Below, in pieces: positions 1-5,010 of a stretch of 5,010 nt of DNA. The notes below the pieces were generated by a model. That model did not search any database and was not told the DNA's origin. It was given only the letters and a program-made list of their open reading frames with translations. The stretch is from Pseudomonadota bacterium. GTDB lineage: Bacteria > Pseudomonadota > Alphaproteobacteria > Rhizobiales > Hyphomicrobiaceae. A program made the translations under genes and the position numbers. Position 1 is the stretch's first letter. The number at the start of each line of letters is the position of its first letter. Location: NCBI GenBank assembly GCA_021813195.1, contig JAKALI010000383.1:1-5010 (forward strand), read 5' to 3'.

Positions 1-92
1 CTCCCGGCAATATCGTCATCTGGCGCGGGCTATCCCGCCTGACCGACATCCAACTCGGCGTCGAAATCGGAGCGGGAGATGTGGGTAATTGA
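1..92 (+). CDS. IS4-family (Tn5/IS50-like) transposase, C-terminal fragment
   Basis: Only the last 29 codons are in the window, read in frame from base 3 and ending with TGA at 90-92. The peptide contains IVIWRGLSRLTDIQLGVEI and ends in GAGDVGN. From memory, this 'WRGL.RL.D...G' block is the C-terminal signature of Tn5-like IS4-family transposases, where the region forms the dimerisation domain after the DDE catalytic core. The rest of the gene lies to the left of the window, so I cannot say whether the element is intact. The right terminal inverted repeat should lie within a few tens of bases after 92, but without the left end I could not define it. A family-level call is reasonable; the exact IS is unknown. 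Confidence 0.6.
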   Translation, partial: PGNIVIWRGLSRLTDIQLGVEIGAGDVGN

Positions 93-519
93 AAGCCTCG
101 CCGGGGGCGTACAATCGGCGCGACCAGCAAGTCTTTGAGTCGCAGTGGGCATTCAGGCTTTATGCGTCTTGGCGACGCTTTCGATGACGACGAGGAAATC
201 CGCTGGACGGGGTTCGGCCTGAAGGCGGATAGCGAGGCGTCCCCAATTCGCCAGATCCTTGGCGAATCGGAGTCGCTTTATGCACTAACAATCGTCAGCT
301 GGTCGGCCCTGATTGTGAACTCGGCGAGACGCCTGCCCCAGTCAGCACGACCGGCAACGATGGCAGGACGTACCGTGTTGTGGCTAATGCGATGCCTACT
401 TCAAGCGGTTCAATGACGCTATGGTTGCAGCAAGGACCTAACGGTCAGCTTTAGGCAGAATATGGGCGCATCCTCGATACCTGGAATTCGGCTTGGACTT
501 GGATTGCGGCCAAAAAGAT
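93..519. other. Stretch without a confident gene, beside an IS end
   Basis: About 430 bases between the transposase tail and the end of fic. It should include the right end of the IS4-type element. A plus-strand open frame at 135-416 starts with TTG, has no Shine-Dalgarno site and resembles no family I know, so I do not call it. A second plus frame (233-454) reads more like protein and is listed separately. There is a perfect 8-bp inverted repeat at 246-253/260-267 with a 6-nt loop but no T-run. The words GAGTCGC and CTTTATGC occur at 137-165 and again, fused, at 270-283. Nothing looks like a clear terminator for fic. Confidence 0.5.
233..454 (+). pseudogene. Possible truncated reading frame (remnant), unknown family
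   Basis: After an in-frame TAG at 230-232 the plus strand stays open for 73 codons to TAG at 452-454. It contains segments that read like a secreted or beta-rich protein: WRIGVALCTNNRQLVGPDCE, then TTGNDGRTYRVVANAMP, then LWLQQGPNGQL at the C-terminus. There is no ATG, GTG or Shine-Dalgarno site near its beginning, so if it was ever a gene its 5' part is missing. That would fit truncation by the neighbouring IS element. Third-position GC is only about half, unlike the strongly GC-biased genes to the right, so chance openness is a real alternative. I recognise no domain. Confidence 0.2.
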
Positions 520-1713
520 TCACGTCTCTGGGTACAGGCGGGGGAACAAGAACTCCAGCACGTCTGTTGGGAAGCGCAGTGACACCGGGCCTTTCGGCGT
601 GCTTGATGCAAGCAGGCCGGAGGCAATGGTATCGTTGAGAACGCGCCGTGTGGTGCGCTCGGGCAGGCCGGTGATCCGCGCACAATCCCCGCGTTCGATC
701 TCTCCGCGAATAAGCGCCTCCGTCAGCAGCTTGCTCGTCTCCGGCTTCATTGTGTCGGATCGTTCGACAAGAGCAATCAACCGGCGATCAAGCGCAGCGA
801 TTTCGAAGAGGCTGCTCATGAAGGTGATCTGGTCGAGGCATATCTTCAGGAACCAAAGCGTGAATTCTTCCAGTGCGCGTTCCGAAAGATTGCCACGACC
901 ATCCCGCTCGCCCTGACGAGGCATATCAGCATGATCCATCATCCGCTTGTAGTCGAGACGGCTCTCCAATCCGCGCGCCAGACCGCGCGAGATTGACCAC
1001 AGCCCATGCGCGCCAATGCCAGCCTTCAGGCACATGGCGTGGCTCATCAATCGGCTCACGCGGCCATTGCCATCCGGAAATGGGTGGATGTAGTTCAGCC
1101 GATGATGCGCCGCAGGAATGGCGATGACGCGTGACGCTGTGCCCAAGGTGTCCATCCGGTAGCGATCCTCGAATGCCGCCATGAAGGCCGCGACACGGCC
1201 ACTCGACGGCGGCACATGACGTCCGACCGCATTGTCATGGGCTGGCTGTGAACGCCATTCGCCGGGCGTCATCACGAATTCCTGACCGGCGCCACGAATG
1301 CGCAGCATGTCCTCAGGCGCACCCGCATAGAACTCCCGGTGCAGCCTCCGGATGAATTCTTTGGAGGCGGGTTCAGGCAGCGCGCCGGCACCGGCGAGGC
1401 GATCGATCTCGGCCTGCGCACGAATATGCGCAACCGCTTCGCGCTGCAGATTGCGACGCTCTTCGGCTTGGTCCATGTCGCCCGCCATCGCGCGCTCGAT
1501 GTCGCGCGGACGCGTATCGTGTCCCTCGATCAGGTTGCTGTAGTAGCAGTTCATCATCCGCACGAGATCGGCTAGGTTGGCAGCCGTCTTGGGATGCAGC
1601 GCGCGGCCGAGCGTTGCCGATGCCGCTGCAATCTCTGCGACGACGTCTGCTATCTCCAAAGATGGCTGCTCAAGCCGCGCAGGCTCGATCCGAAAGGGTG
1701 TTTCCAAGGGCAT
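520..1713 (-). CDS. Fic family protein (self-inhibited AMPylase type) with C-terminal winged-helix-like region
   Basis: Fic enzymes transfer AMP or another nucleotide phosphate onto hydroxyl side chains of target proteins. The frame opens with TTG at 1722, right after an in-frame TGA, and has its first ATG at 1713. I chose the ATG (397 aa); neither start has a clear Shine-Dalgarno site. Numbering from the TTG, the catalytic motif HPFPDGNGR is at 213-221, complete with the catalytic His and the phosphate-binding GNGR loop. An N-terminal SNLIEG at 62-67 matches the (S/T)xxxE(G/N) inhibitory helix of class II Fic proteins, whose Glu blocks ATP positioning. The last ~65 residues (ERGDCARITGLPERTTRRVL and on) look like a winged helix-turn-helix, common in chromosomally encoded Fic proteins of this size. 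No antitoxin gene is adjacent, which fits intramolecular inhibition. It is convergent with the IS/remnant on its left and is not part of the copper operon. Target unknown. Confidence 0.9.
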   Translation of the reverse strand: MPLETPFRIEPARLEQPSLEIADVVAEIAAASATLGRALHPKTAANLADLVRMMNCYYSNLIEGHDTRPRDIERAMAGDMDQAEERRNLQREAVAHIRAQAEIDRLAGAGALPEPASKEFIRRLHREFYAGAPEDMLRIRGAGQEFVMTPGEWRSQPAHDNAVGRHVPPSSGRVAAFMAAFEDRYRMDTLGTASRVIAIPAAHHRLNYIHPFPDGNGRVSRLMSHAMCLKAGIGAHGLWSISRGLARGLESRLDYKRMMDHADMPRQGERDGRGNLSERALEEFTLWFLKICLDQITFMSSLFEIAALDRRLIALVERSDTMKPETSKLLTEALIRGEIERGDCARITGLPERTTRRVLNDTIASGLLASSTPKGPVSLRFPTDVLEFLFPRLYPET

Positions 1714-1733
1714 TTTGGCCAATCATGCAGGTT

Positions 1734-1753
1734 TGTAAGTCGCTAACATTACA
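1734..1753. promoter_or_regulatory. Candidate operator: TGTAA-N10-TTACA inverted repeat upstream of fic
   Basis: TGTAA at 1734-1738 and TTACA at 1749-1753 form a perfect 5-bp inverted repeat with a 10-bp spacer, giving half-sites one helical turn and a half apart. It lies 20 bp upstream of the fic ATG and directly downstream of the -10-like box, so it would cover the start of transcription. That is the position of a repressor site. Autoregulation through the Fic C-terminal winged helix is one possibility, but this is inference. Confidence 0.35.
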
Positions 1754-1755
1754 GG

Positions 1756-1761
1756 ATAATA
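1756..1761 (-). promoter_or_regulatory. Possible -10 box of fic
   Basis: On the minus strand this reads TATTAT, one mismatch from TATAAT, in an AT-rich patch that stands out from its GC-rich surroundings. A -35 element is weak: CAAACA (1783-1778) at 16-bp spacing is the best I find. Transcription would start near 1749, giving an untranslated leader of about 35 nt before the ATG at 1713. Confidence 0.35.
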
Positions 1762-1780
1762 TCTCGGTATTCCAGTCTGT

Positions 1781-1816
1781 TTGGCCGGTTCCGTGGCCGA
1801 TCTTGTGGCCGATCCC
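1781..1816. repeat. Three tandem 12-bp repeats upstream of fic
   Basis: Three consecutive 12-base units at 1781-1792, 1793-1804 and 1805-1816 share the core TGGCCGrTC. Units two and three are identical over their first ten bases (GTGGCCGATC); the first unit is more diverged (TTGGCCGGTT). Relative to the predicted fic start of transcription they span about -32 to -67, where activator or polymerase alpha-subunit contacts occur. The 12-bp period is also four codons, so a coding remnant is an alternative. Confidence 0.5.
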
Positions 1817-1887
1817 CGCCGGAACAAGCGGTTTTGGTCAAAACGTGCGATCGCGTGCCCTCAAGCTGACCGCGAACCGGCCGGGCA

Positions 1888-1920
1888 CAATGTGGACCGG
1901 CGTTGAACTTTGCCCCCTCT
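1888..1920. mobile_element. Possible remnant of an IS21-family terminal repeat
   Basis: Read on the minus strand, the segment begins AGAGGGGGCAAAGTTCAACG and continues with CCGGTCCACATTG. IS21-family ends carry repeated blocks of the form GGGGGTCAAA(A/G)TT..ACGCCG.TTCACA, and this segment resembles one such block. Only one copy is clear and no istA or istB sequence is recognisable nearby, so at best it is a scar. The comparison is from memory. Confidence 0.25.
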
Positions 1921-2080
1921 GCAGATCGGCTATCCGCTGCACCTATTTGATAGCAGCAGCGTCGTCGAATTCGCATAATCGGGCTTGCGGAGCACAAGCC
2001 GCATTCGCATGGGCCCAATAGACGCCCCTCGTCAACGGTTCTCGAGGCTCGGAGACAATTGAAACACGCACCAGCGCCGT

Positions 2081-2185
2081 TCACCGGAAGAACAGGTACT
2101 TGACGAGTGCAGCAATGACGAGTGCGACGACGAGCACGCCGAGCAGATGCCCGGATCCCATGCCCCAAAGCATTCCATCGTTCAT
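2081..2185 (-). CDS. 34-aa single-span membrane peptide at the end of the copper operon
   Basis: ATG at 2185-2183, TGA at 2083-2081. The start is supported by a strong Shine-Dalgarno GGAGGA at 2201-2196, ten bases upstream. The peptide begins MNDGMLWGMGSGHLLG, a short Met/Trp/Gly/His N-terminus. A hydrophobic helix follows (about residues 14-28, rich in Val, Leu and Ala), and the end is KYLFFR. The basic C-terminus after the helix suggests N-out/C-in topology, which would place the Met and His residues in the periplasm. It is the last gene of the operon, about 70 nt after the multicopper oxidase. Short proteins of this build accompany metal-efflux loci, but I cannot name a characterised family. 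A role as pump or oxidase accessory, or in metal handling, is inference from position and the Met/His residues. Confidence 0.7.
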   Translation of the reverse strand: MNDGMLWGMGSGHLLGVLVVALVIAALVKYLFFR

Positions 2186-2240
2186 GGTGGATCACTCCTC
2201 CTTCGTGTCAGACATGGTCTCCGACGCTCTGCTGAGCGCA

Positions 2241-2257
2241 AAGCGCCGAAGGCGCTT
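2241..2257 (-). terminator. Hairpin on the multicopper oxidase stop codon
   Basis: AAGCGCC (2241-2247) and GGCGCTT (2251-2257) form a perfect 7-bp stem with a 3-nt loop, starting on the first base of the downstream end of the TGA (2259-2257). On the minus-strand transcript it is followed by only two or three U residues, so it is at best a weak terminator. It may act as a 3' mRNA-stabilising or attenuating structure that lowers expression of the 34-aa gene relative to the oxidase. Confidence 0.4.
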
Positions 2258-3738
2258 CACACGATCCGAACCTCGGTCATCATACCGGTGGCCATGTGAT
2301 AGAGGTGGTGACAGTGCAGCAACCATGCGCCTTTCTGTGCGGCGTCGAAGGCGATCGTCACCGGGGCATGTGGCGGGACGATCACGGTGTCACGGACTGC
2401 TCCCGAAAAGCGACGGCCGCCAATGGCCACGACCTGGAAGTGATGCCCGTGCAAATGCATCGGATGCATCATCATGGTCGGGTTCATGAAGGTCATCTCG
2501 ACGCGCTCGCCGAGCCGCACCTCGAAGGGCTGGTGCTCGCCATGAATTCGGCCGTTTATGGTCCAGCGATAGCCCGGCTCCTCTCCAAGCATCACCATGA
2601 ACGCCTTGTCCGGCTGTCGAGGCGATAGCGGGCTCGTACCCCTGATGAGCGCCTCGAAGCCGAGATCGACCATGCCCTGCGGCTTGTCGGCGCTTGTTGC
2701 GAGCTTTCGGATTGCTGCTCCTGGCGTCGACAAGACGATGCCGGTCACGAACAGCGCCGACTCGACCTGCGCCAGAACCGGGAACGCACCGCCGTCTCGC
2801 GGAATCTCGACGATCAGATCGATGCGCTGGCCTTGCGCCAGCGGGAAGGCCGACGCTTCCACCGGATGGCATGGCGTGCCATCCACGGCAATGCAGCGCG
2901 CAGCCAGTCCGGGCGTCGATATGAAGAAGGCCGTCGCCGTGCCGCCATTGATAATCCGCAGCCGAACGCGGCCACCCTTGTCGACGGTCACCGTCTCGGG
3001 GTCATCCAATGTGCGATCGTTCGCCAGGAACGCATCGTAGCGCACATCATTAGCGTGGGGCATGCCCATCATCGGTCCGCTGCCATGTCCGGGCATGGCG
3101 TGCATCATCCCCGGCCCATGCTGCATCGGGGGCATGCTTTGCGGCATCTGCTGCACTTTGCTCGACGCTGAAGCACCATGCCCCGCGTGAGCATCGGTGC
3201 CACCCAGCTCGGCCAGAATCTCCTGCGGAGATCGGAATGCGAAGTCGTGCAGCATGATGACCACGTCTTGCACGTCGCCGGCGTCTTTCTCGCGCGCCAC
3301 CATCGGTGCGGCCAGCATCTGCTGTTCGGAGAGTGTATGCGAGTGCATCCAGTGGGTGCCGGCCGTCAGCTCGAAGTCGTGAGCGTCCGCCTGGCCAGGG
3401 GAAATGGCGCCACCACCGGGCCGCGCCCGATCCTGGTCAAACGGCGCCTTGATCTGTCCGTGCCAATGCATCTGCAGTGGCTCGTCCGAAGCATTGAGCA
3501 GGGCTCCCGTTAGCCGGTCCCCCTCGTTCGCGAAGATGCCCTTCTTGCCGTCCTTGGCCGCCACACTGAAGACTTTGGCGGCACGTTTGTCGACCTCGAT
3601 TGTCCGCGAGTAGACCTTCAACGCAGGTGCGGCGGCCATGGCAGGCGACCAAGGCGTGCCGGAAGCCAGCACACCACCGAAGGCGATACCTGACTGCATG
3701 AAGGCCCGGCGGCTCATCTTTTGATATGAAGTGCTCAT
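2257..3738 (-). CDS. copA: Tat-exported multicopper oxidase (CopA/CueO-like copper resistance protein)
   Basis: Periplasmic cuprous oxidase: it oxidises Cu(I) to Cu(II) with reduction of O2 to water. I start at ATG 3738 (493 aa) because GGAG (3748-3745) is 6 nt upstream; the ATG at 3744 touches that site and cannot use it. The N-terminus has a twin-arginine signal, SRRAFM at about residues 9-14, then a hydrophobic stretch and an AMA-A-type cleavage site near residue 36. All four copper-ligand blocks are visible: HWHG (91-94), HSH (132-134), HPMHLHGHH (425-433) and HCHHLYHMATGM (475-486). The last supplies the type 1 Cys, His and axial Met. Between the first and second cupredoxin domains lies a Met/His-rich insert (about 183-228, repeated MP, MH and GH units), probably a Cu(I) loading site. 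It is shorter than classical CopA/PcoA (about 600 aa) and near CueO in length. It lies 23 nt after the periplasmic protein gene, in the same operon. The symbol is by analogy. Confidence 0.9.
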   Translation of the reverse strand: MSTSYQKMSRRAFMQSGIAFGGVLASGTPWSPAMAAAPALKVYSRTIEVDKRAAKVFSVAAKDGKKGIFANEGDRLTGALLNASDEPLQMHWHGQIKAPFDQDRARPGGGAISPGQADAHDFELTAGTHWMHSHTLSEQQMLAAPMVAREKDAGDVQDVVIMLHDFAFRSPQEILAELGGTDAHAGHGASASSKVQQMPQSMPPMQHGPGMMHAMPGHGSGPMMGMPHANDVRYDAFLANDRTLDDPETVTVDKGGRVRLRIINGGTATAFFISTPGLAARCIAVDGTPCHPVEASAFPLAQGQRIDLIVEIPRDGGAFPVLAQVESALFVTGIVLSTPGAAIRKLATSADKPQGMVDLGFEALIRGTSPLSPRQPDKAFMVMLGEEPGYRWTINGRIHGEHQPFEVRLGERVEMTFMNPTMMMHPMHLHGHHFQVVAIGGRRFSGAVRDTVIVPPHAPVTIAFDAAQKGAWLLHCHHLYHMATGMMTEVRIV

Positions 3739-3744
3739 GATCAT

Positions 3745-3748
3745 CTCC
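3745..3748 (-). promoter_or_regulatory. Ribosome binding site that decides the oxidase start
   Basis: The minus strand reads GGAG, then ATGATC, then ATG. Six-base spacing selects the ATG at 3738; the first ATG (3744) directly abuts the site and is unlikely to be used. Confidence 0.7.
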
Positions 3749-3761
3749 GTGGCAGGAAGGC

Positions 3762-4139
3762 TCAGTACTTGGCCTGGGCTGTGGTTCCGTCCGGTGCGGT
3801 AATCTGAATTGCGCCCTTGGTACCCGGTTTCACGGCTGCCGGTGCGGTACCGGTGAGCTTCGAGCCTTCGGCCGGCACGAGTTCGAAGCGCTGCGACTTT
3901 CCATCGATGACGAGAATGGCGTTGGCCTTGAAGCCGGCGGCGGGGATCGGCTTGTCATCGGCATCGCTCAGGAGCACGGCGACAGTCGGGGTGCCATCGA
4001 CGACCAGCTCGGCGTGATACTTGCCGGCATCGACCCTCAGGCCGCCGTTCTTCCCCTTGGCCGCCTCGTGGGCGAACGCCGCAGGTGCCGCCATAAGAGC
4101 GGCGGCAAGCGACAGCAAAACAAATGCAGTTCGGTTCAT
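3762..4139 (-). CDS. Secreted periplasmic protein of the metal-efflux operon, candidate metal binder
   Basis: A 125-aa protein with a Sec signal peptide: MNRTAFVLLSLAAALMAAPA, cleaved probably after AFA, leaving a mature N-terminus HEAAKGKNGG. Start at ATG 4139 is fixed by AGGAG (4151-4147), 7 nt upstream. A longer in-frame version beginning near 4238 would run into the pump gene and lose the signal peptide, so I reject it. The mature part (NGGLRVDAGKYHAELVV, then LLSDADDKPIPAAGF and a C-terminal ITAPDGTT) has a short beta-rich look. The HE..KG.NGG...AG.YH.ELV pattern resembles a small domain that, from memory, precedes or accompanies RND periplasmic adaptors of heavy-metal pumps, where His residues near the mature N-terminus could bind metal. 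There is no HlyD/adaptor domain here, so it is not the membrane fusion protein itself. It sits 25 nt after the pump and 23 nt before the oxidase. Exact function is unknown. Confidence 0.8.
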   Translation of the reverse strand: MNRTAFVLLSLAAALMAAPAAFAHEAAKGKNGGLRVDAGKYHAELVVDGTPTVAVLLSDADDKPIPAAGFKANAILVIDGKSQRFELVPAEGSKLTGTAPAAVKPGTKGAIQITAPDGTTAQAKY

Positions 4140-4146
4140 GATCGAT

Positions 4147-4151
4147 CTCCT
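4147..4151 (-). promoter_or_regulatory. Ribosome binding site of the periplasmic protein gene
   Basis: AGGAG on the minus strand, 7 nt before ATG 4139 and in the 25-nt gap after the pump gene stop. It supports the 125-aa start over longer alternatives. Confidence 0.7.
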
Positions 4152-4164
4152 GGGCTGATTGACG

Positions 4165-5010
4165 TCAGTAGGCTTCCATCGGGCGCGCACTGGCACCGGG
4201 AACGGCCTTGTCCGATGCGGCCTCGTGAGCTTGCGCAACGAGGCGTTCCAGGGGCTTGCGGCCGTAGCGGAGGAAGAGGAGCGGGGTCAGTGCGGTGTCG
4301 AGAAGCGTCGCACTGATGAGACCGCCGAAGATGGTGATTGCGACGGGGCTCAGCACCTCCTTGCCGGGGGCATCCGCCCCGATCATCAGCGGCACGAGCG
4401 CGATGCCGGCGGATAGTGCCGTCATGAGGACGGGTGTGAGGCGATCAAGGCTTCCGCGCACGACAAGCTCGGGCCCGAATGGAACCCGCTCGTGAATGGC
4501 CAGATTGATGTAGTGGCTGATCTTCAGGATGCCGTTGCGCGTCGCGATGCCGGTTAGCGTGATGAAGCCGATCATGCTTGCGACGGAGAGCGGCTGTCCT
4601 GCCAACCACAGTGCGATCACCGAGCCGATCAGCGCCAGCGGCACGCTGCCCATGATGATGAGCGCGAAAAGGACCGAGCGATACCGGCTGTACAGAATTG
4701 CGAAGATCATCGCGAGCGAGATCACCGACAGGCCGGCGATGGTGCGCATCGACTCCTCCTGCGCCTGGAACGTGCCCTCGAGGCTCGTGAAGAAGCCGGT
4801 GGGGAGCGTCGCGGCGGCAAGCTCGCGGCGGATGTCGGCGATGATCGCGGCCATGTCGCGCTCACCGTCGGAGTTCGCGAGGACGACGATCCTCCGCTTG
4901 GTGTTCTCGCGCAGGATCTGGTTTGGACCGTCGGTCTCCTTGACATCGGCAACCTGGCGCAAGGGAATCCAGCCGACCGGTGTCTCGATCAGAAGGTCCG
5001 AGAGGCCCTG
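4165..5010 (-). CDS. HME-RND efflux permease (CusA/CzcA family), C-terminal part
   Basis: Inner-membrane, proton-driven metal exporter subunit that works with a periplasmic adaptor and an outer-membrane channel. The frame is open to the window edge, giving 281 residues plus TGA (4167-4165); the N-terminal two-thirds or more lies beyond 5010. Residues 1-88 are the end of the second periplasmic porter loop (DLLIETPVGWIPLRQVADV, then ...RRIVVLANSDGERDMAAII). Five hydrophobic segments follow at about 90-107, 113-136, 142-165, 190-212 and 220-247, matching TM8-TM12 of RND pumps. Family blocks visible are GFITLTGIATRNGILKISHY, SLDRLTPVLMTALSAGIALV and IGADAPGKEVLSPVA. These resemble the CzcA/CusA-annotated pumps of Alphaproteobacteria more than E. 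coli CusA. The Asp/Glu proton-relay residues of TM4 that separate metal subtypes are outside the window, so substrate (copper versus zinc, cobalt, cadmium) is inferred only from the oxidase next door. Confidence 0.9.
   Translation of the reverse strand, partial: QGLSDLLIETPVGWIPLRQVADVKETDGPNQILRENTKRRIVVLANSDGERDMAAIIADIRRELAAATLPTGFFTSLEGTFQAQEESMRTIAGLSVISLAMIFAILYSRYRSVLFALIIMGSVPLALIGSVIALWLAGQPLSVASMIGFITLTGIATRNGILKISHYINLAIHERVPFGPELVVRGSLDRLTPVLMTALSAGIALVPLMIGADAPGKEVLSPVAITIFGGLISATLLDTALTPLLFLRYGRKPLERLVAQAHEAASDKAVPGASARPMEAY

Larger units (their letters stand above)
1723..2080. other. Intergenic region between the copper operon and fic
   Basis: Both the copper operon and fic are transcribed leftward, so this stretch should hold the operon's end and the fic promoter. 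Apart from the separately listed sites I see no supported gene. The minus frame 1749-2195 and the plus frame 1614-2021 lack ribosome binding sites and recognisable domains, and each overlaps a real gene. A 6-bp perfect stem GGCTTG/CAAGCC with a 7-nt loop sits at 1982-2000 and could act as a weak transcript end for the copper operon, though no U-run follows. The word ATTCGCAT flanks that hairpin at 1969-1976 and 2003-2010. Confidence 0.5.

Noticed and set aside
246..267. Perfect 8-bp inverted repeat ATTCGCCA/TGGCGAAT as a terminator
   Set aside because: No T-run follows on either strand and no gene clearly ends there; kept only as a note in the gene-free stretch.
135..416. 93-aa plus-strand open frame
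   Set aside because: TTG start, no Shine-Dalgarno site, no family resemblance. The alternative frame at 233-454 reads more like protein.
1982..2000. Hairpin GGCTTG/CAAGCC as the definite operon terminator
   Set aside because: The stem is only 6 bp with a 7-nt loop and the following bases on the minus strand are CGATTATG, not a U-tract; too weak to call as a terminator.
1614..2021. 135-aa plus-strand open frame
   Set aside because: It begins inside fic on the opposite strand, has no ribosome binding site and no recognisable domain.
1749..2195. 148-aa minus-strand open frame
   Set aside because: It overlaps the better supported 34-aa gene in another frame, its start (2195) lies inside that gene's leader, and its Arg/Cys-rich composition with no domain is typical of a GC-rich shadow frame.
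2390..2872. 160-aa minus-strand frame inside the oxidase
   Set aside because: It is an out-of-frame Arg/Ala/Ser-rich shadow of the oxidase gene, which carries all the copper-ligand motifs in the true frame.
4140..4238. N-terminal extension of the periplasmic protein to 158 aa
   Set aside because: It overlaps the end of the pump gene, has no matching ribosome site, and would bury the signal peptide that starts at the ATG at 4139.

Overview
The window is GC-rich DNA of the kind found in Alphaproteobacteria; a sphingomonad or Caulobacter relative is my best guess. The guess rests on the style of the HME-RND pump, the compact Tat-exported multicopper oxidase and the IS4-type transposase tail. 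No rRNA, tRNA or CRISPR is visible, and the taxonomy is an inference from protein style only.

Right half (about 2080-5010, all on the minus strand): a copper/heavy-metal resistance operon read from right to left. It holds the C-terminal part of a CusA/CzcA-type RND efflux permease (cut by the window edge), a 125-aa secreted periplasmic protein, a Tat-exported multicopper oxidase with a Met/His-rich insert (CopA/CueO-like), and a 34-aa single-span membrane peptide too short for ordinary gene callers. The first three genes are separated by about 25 nt. The peptide follows after about 70 nt, and a perfect hairpin lies on the oxidase stop codon. Three of the four starts are fixed by good Shine-Dalgarno sites; the pump start is outside the window. 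The likely division of labour is that the RND pump exports metal from the periplasm or cytoplasm, the oxidase converts Cu(I) to less toxic Cu(II), and the small periplasmic protein may bind or present metal. The operon promoter and regulator lie outside the window, upstream of 5010.

Middle (1723-2080): an intergenic stretch with no convincing gene. It contains the fic upstream region (a -10-like box, an inverted repeat over the predicted start of transcription, and three tandem 12-bp repeats), a short hairpin, and a segment resembling an IS21-family terminal repeat.

Left part: a solitary Fic-domain AMPylase-type gene on the minus strand (520-1713/1722), with the N-terminal inhibitory motif, the full catalytic motif and a C-terminal winged-helix-like region. 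Left of it, 93-519 has no confident gene, only a possible truncated reading frame. The first 92 bases are the 3' end of an IS4-family (Tn5-like) transposase on the plus strand. The copper operon therefore sits next to mobile-element debris, as expected for an accessory or plasmid-borne resistance region.
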